DNA of 64,000 bases, taken from NCBI RefSeq assembly GCF_910591885.1, contig NC_063283.1, positions 9,037,001 to 9,101,000 on the forward strand, given 5' to 3'. Source of the DNA: Bombus terrestris. Lineage: Eukaryota > Arthropoda > Insecta > Hymenoptera > Apidae. The notes below the pieces were generated by a model that searched no databases, was not told the origin of the DNA, and saw nothing but the letters and a program-made list of their open reading frames with translations. Positions 12,474 through 24,886 of this stretch are shown here, piece after piece (the first letter of the stretch is position 1; each line of letters starts with the position of its first letter). The position numbers were made by a program, and so were the translations under genes.

Positions 12474-12496
12474 CACCGACAATCTCTCCTGTTCAT
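12473..12496 (-). promoter_or_regulatory. Upstream ORF whose stop overlaps the RhoBTB start codon
   Basis: ATG at 12496-12494 opens a seven-codon frame (MNRRDCR) that ends in TGA at 12475-12473. The last base of that TGA is the A of the RhoBTB ATG, giving TGATG. Such an arrangement fits termination-reinitiation control of translation. It applies only if this stretch is in the mature 5' UTR; a likely acceptor (TTTCAG, about 12650) upstream agrees with that. Confidence 0.5.
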
Positions 12497-12661
12497 CCAA
12501 TATGCTCTCCTCTCACGTGCCAGGTCGTTCGAAATCGCGATTTCCTCCGTTGCTACCGTTTCGTCAGTCGAATGGCACAATGTCCACATCCGATCTTCAC
12601 CGTGAAAGATGACGCCGCGTTGGTCCTGGCGGTCTGTTCCTCTTAACGATGCTGAAACTGA

Positions 12662-15216
12662 AATCGTAAAGGAAAATCGTAACCAATCGTATAGTCAATG
12701 GATCCACGCACGCGATGTCCTTGGAAGAATTCTAGAAATGATCTAATCGTTGCTTGGAAATTGCAAGGAAAAAAGTGGTGCAGGCATGAGGGGAAAGGTG
12801 CGAGGTTTCACATGAGAATAAACTTGGTACCAGTTACGTCGCGTGACAGACTGAATTCTACTTGTAATGCATCGCGAACTTTCAGTGCGTTTGATCTTTC
12901 ATTCGACGCGGGTTCTCTGTGATCAGGTTCTTCTTTTAGTCAGTTAAAAATTGTACCATAGCTTCTAAGAAAAAGATGTTCCTTCGACGAAACACAAGCT
13001 AAGGATCTGTAATACTCGAACGACGAAGCTCAACATTTTGAACAGTTCGATACACGATACGTTTCTTGATCGAAAGTTAAAAAGATGCTGATAACGATGC
13101 AGACAACGGTGCAGACACGATGTCGATCGGTCACGTAGGCGTAGGTATTTTAAGCTTACGTGCAATGTTCAGACGTCCAGGCACCGTAAATATACATGTA
13201 TACGCAGAATGCCTATTGATTTGACCCCGTAAGCGGCTTCTCTATATTTAGTATCGAACGTTCGTAACTTCAACCTCAACCCCGCCTATCACCTTAACCC
13301 TGAACCAAGCCATGGACACTAACTAGGAGTTCTCACGTTCATACGAACTTGAACAACAGGATGACACTGTCGTTGATCGTGTCAACCGCTTTTAAACGAA
13401 CTTTGAACCTTCGTTTTATCTGGTTTGCACCGAATTTCGCCGAAACTTACCAGAGTATCGGAGCACCAAAGTCAGATATTTTCTAAGCAATGCGTGACCT
13501 TCATTTCGGGTATGTGGATATCAATTTGAACGTCGAAATCGTTAGATTTGTTAATTCACGAGATCGTCGAGTCAATCGAGAGTTGGTTTCCTTCGTTACG
13601 TTTCAGAAGGTGTTCTTTCTGATATGTTGAATCAAGGATTTCCTTCTTTCATGCTATCAATCATTCTTTCGAAATAAACGCTTTTTATACATATATTCGG
13701 TCGAATAGAAAATCAGATTGAAATCAGACATAAAAAGTGCATTAAAAAAGTAGAGAGATTGCGTTTACCAGTGAAACAATACTATCGAAGGTAAATGAGA
13801 GTCTGACAGGTGAGACAATCGCATGACGCGAGGAACAACTTTATCCCATCCCTGACTAGACTATAAAACCGTATTTCAAGCGGACACGTCGATAACCGGT
13901 GCTAGGTGACAGCGTCTATACGTGTATGCAGAACAATCAGAATGAGTCACAACGTGAAAGTCGAAACTGTGGCCCGCTCGATACATTGGCCCGTGCCGAG
14001 CGCCTCTTCCTTTCGTGATCACACTCTGTGAATGAATTTACTCCGACAGTAAGAATCTCATTTTACCCATCAAACGTTGCCGAGGAATCGATTGCTGGGA
14101 AGATGAAATATCTCTCACGTTCACATAGATGTAGGAAAATTCGCTACTTAATTTGCAAATTCATTTAAAATCCATTTTTAAGCTTTAATTAGGATATTAA
14201 TATCGGTATGATCTCGTTTCGATACAGAGTTAAAACGATTTTTTTTAAACAAATGCTGAATCTTTAAATTAATTTCCTTTTGCTCGTATCTCTACCTATT
14301 CTAATCGTTGAAGCGAACAACGTACATACGACGAGCTTCTCAGAAACCAAATCAATCAAATTTATTTCTTCTAAGTTTCTAATTTCTTAATGATTTCTCG
14401 AAAAACTCAACATTGTCCTATTAATTAAGTTAAGATAATGAAACGCAAATTATATTGTGTAAGGGATTAAATGTTAATACCAAGGGGTTTGAACGTTTCG
14501 AGGGAGCAGTTTGGTGGACTATTTCTCCGACAAGAAGCAATTTTGCTCGGCCATCGCACGCTAGCCAAGCCTTTGCAGTCAAGGAACTTCCCAAGAAATT
14601 TCTTTCACCGCGGGAGAGGAAAGAAGGAAAAAGAAAAGGAGATGAAGTTTGGAAGGGTGGGACGATCGATAATCGCGGAACGTTCGCAAATCGCATGGCT
14701 ACTTATACATCGACAATTAAACGTCGTTTCCTCTGTTGCGGCTCGTGAATTGTCGTCGACTTTTTACAAGGTCTTATCGATCTGCGATGCTTGACGTGGC
14801 ACACGAAGATTTCCACTGTTTGCGGTGAATTACCGAGCGACCGGAAACGATCAACGATTCTTAGGGCGAAGAGGATACTCGATGCCGCTGCACTTGAACT
14901 TATCGCGCGATCGTTAACGCGACCTAGAAATAGGTGCATTGATTTTCACGTCGACTTATCCAGACATTCTAATTATTAATATACTGCAAATATCCACGCA
15001 TCCACGCGAAATTAGAACGTGCAAGGATGTACAGAATATGCAAATATTGATTGGATCGTTATAGCATTCTTCGTTATAGCACATCAGTGAAATCTGTCGT
15101 CTCGTAAGATCACCATTATAAATGAAAGTACATATTTAAAAAATCATCGCTTTTAACGTATATTTATTGAACTTTTCAATAATATGAATTTTGTCAAGCT
15201 TTCAATTGATCGAACG
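12662..15216. other. Intergenic sequence upstream of RhoBTB
   Basis: No coding gene supported. It probably includes the RhoBTB promoter or non-coding first exons, because a TTTCAG acceptor near 12650 implies an upstream 5' UTR exon on the minus strand. A CpG-rich patch lies at about 14490-14960; overlapping open frames on both strands there (88-107 codons) are what a GC-rich island produces and show no domain. Confidence 0.4.
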
Positions 15217-15218
15217 TA

Positions 15219-15433
15219 TTAGGTCATCCCATAAGTTCGTGCCGACTTTTGTGTATATATTTCATGTGTCGATTTATAAACATACGGCGATAAGGGACCA
15301 ATGCACTTGAAAAATGGCAAGAAGTTGTACAACGAGAGGTGGATTACATTTTTTCATGAAACTGAAAGGTACGTAAACAATCTTAACATATATAACCGCT
15401 CGAAAAACGGAACGAACTTATGGGATAACCTAA
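15219..15433. mobile_element. Mariner-type MITE (215 bp)
   Basis: Flanked by TA at 15217-15218 and 15434-15435. The left terminus reads TTAGGTCATCCCATAAGTTC, continuing GTGCCG. The right terminus in reverse complement reads TTAGGTTATCCCATAAGTTC, continuing GTTCCG. The 26-bp terminal inverted repeats differ at two positions. TTAGGT...CCCATAAGT is the characteristic end of insect mariner elements. There is no transposase; the 94-codon frame starting at 15301 runs out of the element and is not a gene. Confidence 0.85.
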
Positions 15434-15435
15434 TA

Positions 15436-18400
15436 GATCTCCTGATAATAAATTACACGATAACGTCGATAAATATTTTCGTCGAGAATTACTTGAATTT
15501 TTGTGTAACTTATCGAAACGTGCGTTTTACGATTCCCCGAAGTACTAACTTCCTATTACTTTCAGTCTTCTATATTACTGATTAAAATTTGTTTACGAGT
15601 GTCATTAGTTCGCGAACGTTACTATTTTACTCGTTTTCGTTTCATCTCAACAGGGTGAACGTTAATTTCGACGGTTCATTCACGACGAAGAACACTTCAG
15701 GTATTACGCGACGGCTTTGAATGAAACTTCGCAACTAGGTCGAGGCTCGGAAGGTATCAGAAAATGATTTCGTCCGAAAAGCATTTAAACTCTCGAATAC
15801 CCTCGATACTTGGAGAAACTGACAATTCCCTTTCCAAACAGGTAGAGTAAATTCGAGTAAATTGAAGATAAGGTTGTGTAGCCGTCATTATCTCATAAAA
15901 CGAAAGAAAAATTCGTGACAAATCTTTCAACACGTCTTTCATCCTTCCTCGATAAAAAATGAACCTAAAACTTGATTTATTATGAATTACAATTCCAGGG
16001 AATTGATATCTCTTTGTCTTCTTTACTCTCATTTTTCTTTTAAAAATATAAATTTTATTTGATTAATTAAACTTAAGTAAACCTATTAATTCGTTTAAGT
16101 AACGGAAGCTTAGCATATTTAGATTTAACTAATCGGTATTTAAATAGGTTCGTTAAAAAATTGATGTATATCTTTATATCCGTCTGATTGATTTGTAGCC
16201 TACAAATTTATTTATAGTCTATCTTTAACTTCCTCTTAAGAAGTTCAATTCCCATTCAGTATTCATCTACAGAAACGTCTATTTCTTCAAACTAGACTCT
16301 ACAAATTTTTCTTTCGTGAGTATCGTATTAACTTTAACCCACGATTACAATAATTATGCTAATTTTCGTCTTATTCGAGCGATTTTATCGAGACCCGGTC
16401 GATGAAATGCCTAAACGTAAACGCCAAGGTGACATGGACACGTATTGCGTGTGGAAGATCCGTTGACGCATTGCAGAAGAACAAAATTATCGGGAGAGGT
16501 TAGCAAAACAACCGAGAAAAAGGTAGAACAGTGCATAAAAAAAGAATGTTAAAGAAATGAAAAAGAAAGAAAAAAATGGTGGCGTATTTGAACCGACGGA
16601 GAACAGCATTCGTCCCTGCTCGGCCGGTAAATCAATTTCGTCGAAGGACGATCTAAGAGTGCGAGAATTGCGGCGGGGTCAACGAGCCACGCAGCGGCCA
16701 CATTAATTAAGTAAACGCTGCTCCTATTGCCGACCTCTTTCAGCGGCTAATCGCTTTCGACGCTCGTGCGATTATGTTCACTATGAATACCCAGAAACTT
16801 ATTTCTGACGCCGTTTGTTTTTTATATTCCATAAATTGAATGATAGATGGTTAATAATTCAGAGCTTTTATGTCATCGGTTTTCCTAAAACTTCCTAAAA
16901 ACGTAAAAACGTGAATTTGCATAAGTATCTGTAGTCTAGTAGTATTGAATGTCTATATTAAATACTATTTAGAAAATACGATTGCCCTAATTTGTTGCTA
17001 AACATTCTTAATCTTTCTAAAGAACGATGTTTATCAATTCCTACTTCTCCGTTTTCCTTTCTGTTGCCGCCATTCCCCATACTTCTACAGGCTTCTAAGA
17101 TATACAACGTAATAAATATTATTTAATTCCTATATCTCGATATTCGAAATATTTTTCAGCTTCTCTCCGACAGTTTTATATCAACAGGAAATTGAATTAT
17201 ATGCATACATTCATGCGTGCATAGCATACGTATCAAATGTAAACTGAAATAAGCATATGTAAATAAATTTTACGTCCAAACATATTTATTCGTCTATTAA
17301 TAGAATATAATCAATCACGAAATGTCAAAGAATAACAGAAATCTTACGCTCACATAAAAAAAAAGAATCATGGAAGAAAATTAATTGTTGAATTAAAAAA
17401 AAATTAATCAAAAGAGGTTAAAGTGGCAATAGTTTAACACAGATACTATTTTTCTACATCAATCATTTTACTCTAATTGAAAGTATTGTTAAAATTTCAC
17501 ATTTCTTTCGGCATGGAACGTGTTAACCGGAAGTCGCTAACTATAAGTATTCCCATCAGCTGTTGACGAACAGTGTGGGGTCTGTGTTACAATTTACTTT
17601 CAGAGTATCGTCACTCTTGCAATTTTTATATATTAAAAGATGAAATTAGATAATCATATAGAGAGTATATAACAAGGAAAAATTCATATGTGATCACTTG
17701 GAGCAGTATTACGCCAGGGACACGGGCTGCACGGTTGCACGCAGTGTGGTCTCTTACATAAGTTAGAACAGAGGTTAGAAAGAGAAGCATAGAGAATACG
17801 TTCGACCGATATGAATAGTTGACACGATGTTTTCACTTGACATCAGTTTTCATCAGAAAATGAAGCTCTGCCTGCGTAAGTGATCCTTTCAAAATTTTCA
17901 TAAACGATCAAATACATAAGATTAACTATTAACGATCAATGGTGCGTTCATTAAACCAAGGAGGATTGAACGATTAAACGTCATCGCGATACACAAACTT
18001 AAAATTGTATCACTTACCAAGTTAGAAGATGGTTGATTTATTTGACAAACGATTCTCAAATCTGGCAGTGTTCTTTTTTAACTCTAGGTCTTCGGAGGTA
18101 CACTCACTACGAATTCAACATGAAGAAATCAAGAACAATGTTTTGTCAACGATCACCAATCCAATTAATATGAAGATTAACGCTGGTTCCCTTAAACACG
18201 TTGAAACGCGAAAACACGCGATAATATTGAAGCGCGAGGAAAGTTAACAGGCTGAACCATCTACGTCCGCAACGTATACATATACTGACAGCTACGTAGA
18301 CGAAACGAGTCTCATAAATGCACGAAATCACGTCTACTCACACGCACTGTGATACTCAGATCGGATAGTGTCTTCGTTGACAGAAGACGAGTCCATAAAC

Positions 18401-21400
18401 TCGCGTTTCACAAACGTACAGCGAGATTCTGCGAGACGAAATGAAACAACTAGCTGAACGAAATGACAAAAGTGAGGTTACGTAGGTCCAGACTCGATGA
18501 CACGAGTTATCGAGACGCAGTCTGATAGTCGATGACTTTTACAACAGATTTCTCTCCTTTCTTTCTGTTCCTACCGTCTCTCGGATCGTGACAATGGACT
18601 AGAAGCTGCAGCGGCACGCTGCACACCCAGGACGCACCACGCAAGTTCCAGCTGACGTCCTGGCGAATCGAAGAAGTGGGGAGGGAACGGAGCAGTCAAG
18701 TGTGGTGGACAGCCCTCACGGACTTAGATCGGCCCTCGTGGCTCAAAGGTTCGTTACGCTTATAGCTTCTCTCGATATTGCCAATTCACCCGATAGTAAC
18801 AGTTTGTGACAACAACAATTCTTTCTTATATTTGATATCTTGAAACTTTGTCGGACATCTTTCAATTTTTTAGGAGAAGCATAAGTGGGAAAGCAGAATT
18901 AAAGATTAGTTGGTTATGTTTTGCAACTCTTTGGTTATCATTGGTACCTGTACGTGATAGAAGTCAATGCTTATAGAAGGTTAAAGGTAATCACTCGCTA
19001 GATATTAATAATACAACTATGAATACCTGTAGGTACTCCAACAATTCTTTTTTTCCTAACAAACAAATATATTCCTATATTACTGATTTTATTTTTGGTA
19101 TATGCAGAATGTAAAATGTGAAATATTAAAACAAAAGATATTGTGAATTCATACACAGTGATTACTACTGCATTGAGCACCTCTCGTCTCCAAACACGTC
19201 AGATCAAAAGGTTACTTGAAAAATTAAGAAAATGAATGAACTTAAATTACTCAAAGTAAATGAAAGAAACGTGCAATTTTTATTCCGACAAAGTAATAAC
19301 GAACGAAATGGAAAAACTATACACAACTGTTCAATGACAGTTTCTTCTATGGATCGAAAGCGCGGTCGCGAAACTAGACCGTGTTAAGCCGCTTAGAAAT
19401 GCGGCCCGTCATCCCGACAATGCACGTGTACTCGTTCAGAGGTACGCAAGCAGCTCGATTGTCGACGGCGAACTCGTTGTGCCTCCAAGCTTCGAACGCC
19501 ACGAATCAGCAGGAGGAAGAGGGAATCACCAACGCTACAGGAAGGGAGAATCACCGAGACAGAAAAGGAGGAGAATGTAAGCTTTGGCAAGAGTTGGAAC
19601 AAGAGAAAACGATCAGCAGTCGGCCAACCGCGTGAGACTGAATGAACTCGTCTCTGACCCCGACTTGTCCTGCCTCGTTCCCGAGCGATGACAACCCCAG
19701 TCTACCACCTCCTCGCCTCTTCCTCCATTTCGCAATGCCTGTTTTATCGCAAGAGATTTTTCATGTTTGTCGATGATTATGGTCAGAGCTTAATTATTGT
19801 AGCTATTAAAAAAGTTTGAATTCAATAGTGATTTAAAATGTAATATTTGGAATTTGCTTTGATCCATTTTATCCAATTTGGAATCCAACATTGCTTTTAG
19901 AATACTTAGAATACTCAGAATTTTCTGATCATTTTATTCCTCTTTTTAAATTGCAAGTATTTTTGCATTCTAAGTGATCTAGTCTTTCTTCAAAGAAATT
20001 ATTCTCAAATAATTTAGTTTCACAACATGACGTTCTGCACAACTATTGTTTTGTTACAAATTAATCGCATCGCCCAATATTTCTTTCGTCTTTCTTTTTA
20101 CCAGCCTAATTGTATCAAGTACAAAGAACAGCCAGAATTATCTTTCCCATTTCTTAGGAAAATCATATCATAGAATCTAGAGCTTTTATATCAATGAGTC
20201 AGTAGTTTTGATGCGGTTTAGGGAGATGGAGGAGCGTTTGTCTTTGATCATCGAAATCGCAGGACTTCGATAAAGGGATATCGCAAAAGGGATATAGCCA
20301 GTGGATTACGCAAAACAGAAGTCGAGACAGGGAAATAAAGCGCGTCGGGACGGCGACACCTCGTCCACGCGCATGCCAGCCTCGCTCGTGACGTCAGAGA
20401 GCGAAAAATCAATCCACCCTGTACAGTGCGGCAGGACAGGGACGTTGTATATCTGGCCGCCATGGTCACCGTCATTGAATTAGCCGAATTAATTGTAGTT
20501 CGCCTAATCGATCGCCCTTGGGCTAATTTGCAATTTTAGAATTCTGTCGATCGTTGATATCTTGGAATGTGACGAATGTTTTCCTTTCTTGAAATGAGTT
20601 TTTAGGGAGGAAGAGGTAGAAGTGTAGATAGCTATAGATTCAGAGATGGAGGTAGAGGATATTAATATACGAAATGTGGCTGGGATTGCTTAAACTGAAA
20701 AATGGAAAGAAAGAAGCGGGAGACCTAGTTGTTACGCGGCTCGACTTGGCAAGAAGTCCCACAAGGAAGTTGTATAAAAGATTGGAGTAGTATTCTAGTT
20801 TGAGTTTGTAAACTCATTTATGAAAGTACTGAGATGAAATTGGAATTTAGAAAGAGTTTAGGAGAAGTATGAATACATAATATACTCAATAATGAATGAA
20901 GATAACTATGATAGAATGTACATAAATGTAGAATATTTTAATATCAAAGTTACTATAGATATATAAAATTTCAATATTAGGATTCAACATACTACATTTT
21001 CAAGATTACGATGTTCCAACTACTTTGAAATATTTGAACATTTTTCTACGATACTATGAAATTGAAATTAATCAATAATTTCGTCTTGTTCAAATAATTT
21101 CTATTAATTTTAAGAATAAATAGATCCAGATTAAAAAGACAATAAGATGCTATAGGTAAAGCTTGCACGTCGTGAAACGTTTCGTTACGCAATCCATTCA
21201 AACAGCACCATTTAATCGATTAATTAATTATCCGTTCCACCTCGTTAAGACCACACATGCTGGTGTAATTGAAATAATGCTTATGTAATGCAAGACGTTA
21301 CTTCGGAAGATAGGGACGCCGATCGTTTTTCCATAACGCACAAATGAATCCTAGATTGCACGATATACAAGCTAACAAACGCTGGAAAACGTATTTCAAC

Positions 21401-22800
21401 GAGTTTTATTAACTGTAGAATACTTTATTCTGATCCAATCGCGATGCACCTTCCCACAATAATCGAATCGACATGCTGACGTCGGACATCTCAACGACCA
21501 ATGACTCAGAGGTAACGCGTTTTATATCTTTTTGTTCCATTTTAGGATATTTTAAAAAATATAATTCAGTGATTCTATGGTTAAGCAAATATATAAATTC
21601 ACAAATGTGACGACTGTCTAATCGGACCTAAAAAAATCAAAGGTAGATTTTCAGCGTAAAGTTCTTTGAAAATTTTCAATAATAGTTCTTAGAGAGCTTT
21701 GAAAGCTAAAATATATACATATATATATGACATCTTTTTGTATTTTCAAAAAGACATTTTTTTATGTTTTTTAATTTCTCTGTGCCTTATAGATTTCCTA
21801 TCCTTTCGATATTCTAAATTACTCACCTATTATCCGCGTTTCCGACTAGTTCCCACTGTCGATTTCAGAAAAGCAAACTGTTTTATGCGTTCCTGGCAAA
21901 TGAAGCTGCACCTTCACATGATAATTAATAAGGACTGTTTTTCTTTCGCGCCGTAGATAGTACGTTCGAGACCTGACGCGATCGTGTCTCAGCTACGAGC
22001 AAACAATCCGTAAGATTGCAACCGAAAGGGATTTCTGCATTGCTGTTGTCCCGTGCCTCGGCTTGGACCACCATTAGCTCATCAAGTCCGTTAAATGGAC
22101 ACGAAAGAAGGCAGAGACGCCGAACGAGGCGGACTTAAGTGTCTGGAGCTGTTCGTGCAATTGTTAAGTAACAATTTAAACCGTGTATAGACTGATGAGC
22201 GCAACGACTTGGTGCACGCTGCAACGCATTAATATCTGACTGCCGTCGTGTCAGATCACTAGAGCATTCATCTTACAATTTAATTTAGAATTTGTTAAGA
22301 TAACTGGAGTTATTGGTATATTAATTGATCATTTGTTCCTATAATTAAATTATTAGATGCCATTATTAGATAATAGGTATTGGAATATTAATTAATTATT
22401 TACTGACAATTGATTATGTAGAATAATTTTTGGCGTATATGGAAACAGAAAATTTGTAACGTGTGTCAGTAGTAGTACCTTAGCTTTTCTACAATTTTAT
22501 TGTAAACGATATTGAGTTGCCTGATGTGCATCAAGCAGTTGCGTTTCACTTAGCAATCTCTGTTCTGCATTGGGCTATCATCCAATATCTTTGCAACAAT
22601 GTTATTGCTATTCATAATAATACGTGCCACGATAGTAATTGACAGTTCCAAAAAGAATTCCATATAATTTAATTTCTACTATAGAATCTTTATCTTTTTT
22701 GCAATTCTGTTTAAATATGTTTGTAAAATTCCAAAGTTCAGTGCATTCTTTAGATAGTAGAATATACCTTTGAAAGAAATTGCATATAAAATATTTATGT
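15436..22800. other. Gene desert with CpG-rich patches
   Basis: No supported coding or RNA gene. Patches richer in CpG and G+C than their surroundings occur at about 16560-16790, 18540-18760, 19330-19740, 20320-20520 and 21960-22260. The 20.3-kb patch contains a CRE-like TGACGTCA at about 20389. In insect genomes such patches are often enhancers or non-coding first exons, but nothing here proves it. Confidence 0.4.
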
Positions 22801-23205
22801 AAAAAAATAGTTTATTGTTAATATTGAGTAAACATTACAAAATAGCAGAACAGTATATTTTGGATGCATTAATGATAAAATCATTCGATTAATCATCTCA
22901 AACATTATTTCAAATGTTATTTTTATAAGATAAGCAATATCAATTTCTACTCAAACAAAAATATACCAACTGAAACATGTTCCAAAGTTTGGAAGGGTCC
23001 TGTGGCGCTATCTGAGTTAGAACTTGCGAAACGTTCTCACCAAATCTAATTTAAAAATCGAACAAGTTCCAAACTGTTCGTTTAGATGTAAAACATAGTT
23101 TTTGTTATAAAAAAACAACCTTAAATACAGTACAATATTAGATTGAAAATAAGGTACAAACGAGAAAATAATCATAGAGAAAGTTAATTTTTGATTCGAG
23201 AGATC

Positions 23206-24886
23206 TCAATCAATATTTAATTGTCTGAAAGAACCCTGTAATCCATCCAGTTCCGCCAAAAGTCTTGATTTAGATTCTGGAACTCTGGCGTTTTCGTTTG
23301 TTCGGCTAAGCTTTTCTTCTCGCAAAAACCAATCTCTGTTTTTCTCAATTTTCTTTTTCCACGCGTCTAAAAAAAGAGAGAAGGATCTTAACCACTTTTA
23401 AAAAAGTTACTAAATTATAAAATTGATATTACTAAAAATTTAGAATTTGTATAAAGATTTGTTTATTCTGTAAATATCCCAACGAATATTTTATTTCAAA
23501 TACCTACGTATTGTCTGCATTTTGTACATTTTTACTTGTCCAAATTTCCGTAAACACCTGCGATCTAATTATAATAAATTTTCAAGAAGTTTGTAAAAAG
23601 TGAAGATCTTTCACAAACCATTTAATTCATCCAGAGTGCCTGCTTTCCCACCCCACTCGTTTGGAAGTATATCCTTGTCCATGTAAGGGTACAATTCCTC
23701 ACCACCACCGGTATGAATGCAAAACTTAAAAACGAAGAATGCATTCGTATTATAATATAAAATAAAATTGCGATCTATGAAAATCAAAGTAATTTTTAGC
23801 GATCATTTACTTTCTGTACAAGTCGATCCTTTAATAGAGGGTAAAATATATTTAGAATACTTTCAATGAAAGCAGGCGCGTGAAGGAAGTGGACTCTATG
23901 CAGTCTTAATGGCATGCTATCTTGCACTGCCAACATCGACTTCCGGACGATGCTCTGCGTTGGACTGCATTTTGTAAAATGAATCATGCTGAATCCCTAA
24001 TCGAAAATTTAAAGACTTAAATAAATCAAAAGATAAAAAGAAAACTAAACAATGAAATATCGTATAATACAATTTTCATGAAATGATTTTTTATTTATAA
24101 AATAGAATACTGTATAATGTTAATTTTATGAGATAATACCTCGAGATCGATAACCATAATGTTTGATAAACAACGTTCTTCCATTAAACGAGTATCCAGA
24201 ACCATAAGAATCCTCCTGGAGATAGCTTGGATAGAAAACCTTTCTGTATTAGTGTCTTTTAATCGCAAGATAGTTACGCGGTGTCCTTCGTCGGTTAATG
24301 ATGGTAAGACGAAATAATGGCTAATGGTAAATTAGTAAAATATTAAGTTAATCTTGGGGAAATTAGACAAAATTAAATTCCAAATTAAATAATTGAATTA
24401 ATTACATTGCTTCGCAGCATTCTTGAATTTCTCGCGCAAACGGATCTCGAACCGCGAAAAATTCTGGAATCGCCGTACGCACGCTGAAATATCTCTCCAA
24501 AATCATCTTGCATCGCTCTATGCTATTCTTGCAACCAAATAGGAATCTTTCAAGCCTCGCATCGTCTGTGATCAAGTAATTTTCAAATTAAAATTTAAAT
24601 CTTTAGATCTTCAGTCTTTAAATTTAAATAATTTGTGATCTTTAGAGAGATTTATAATCACGGACGAAGGAAATGCCTTTTCAATAACATTTTTCTCAAA
24701 ATAACATCTTTCCTTGCTTCATTTAAAGTATACAAATAAAATCAGACCCATGTGATTAGGTAGATGAGGTTGTTTCGACAGCCACTCGCGTATGGCAGCC
24801 ACATCGCGTTTCTTCACTTCCGGATCCGTTGGAACCGCCTCGTTTATCCGTTTCTGTTGTTCTACAGTCGGTGGTAGCAACGTCAT
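23206..24886 (-). CDS. CRAL-TRIO domain protein, alpha-tocopherol-transfer-protein-like
   Basis: Six coding exons: 24886-24748, 24565-24406, 24320-24140, 23996-23811, 23724-23619 and 23366-23206, totalling 933 bases and 310 aa. All joins are GT-AG and phase-consistent. The CRAL-TRIO N-terminal helical region includes VAAIREWLSKQPHLPNHMD and RLERFLFGCKNSIERCK. The lipid-binding domain follows, with LSNIMVIDLEGFSMIHFTKC, the core VHFLHAPAFIESILNIFYPL, and FCIHTGGGEELY near residue 223, then PNEWGGKAGTLDEL. These are hallmarks of the insect TTPA/clavesin/CRALBP-like family, cytosolic carriers of small hydrophobic ligands such as tocopherols, retinoids or phosphoinositides. Ligand and orthology cannot be told from sequence because insects carry many paralogs. 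A candidate poly(A) signal lies at 22811-22816 (minus strand). Confidence 0.9.

Noticed and set aside
14430..14794. Overlapping frames of 88-107 codons on both strands
   Set aside because: GC-rich island effect; no recognisable protein features.
15301..15585. 94-codon plus-strand frame
   Set aside because: It starts inside the mariner MITE and reads out through its right inverted repeat, and it bears no resemblance to a mariner transposase.
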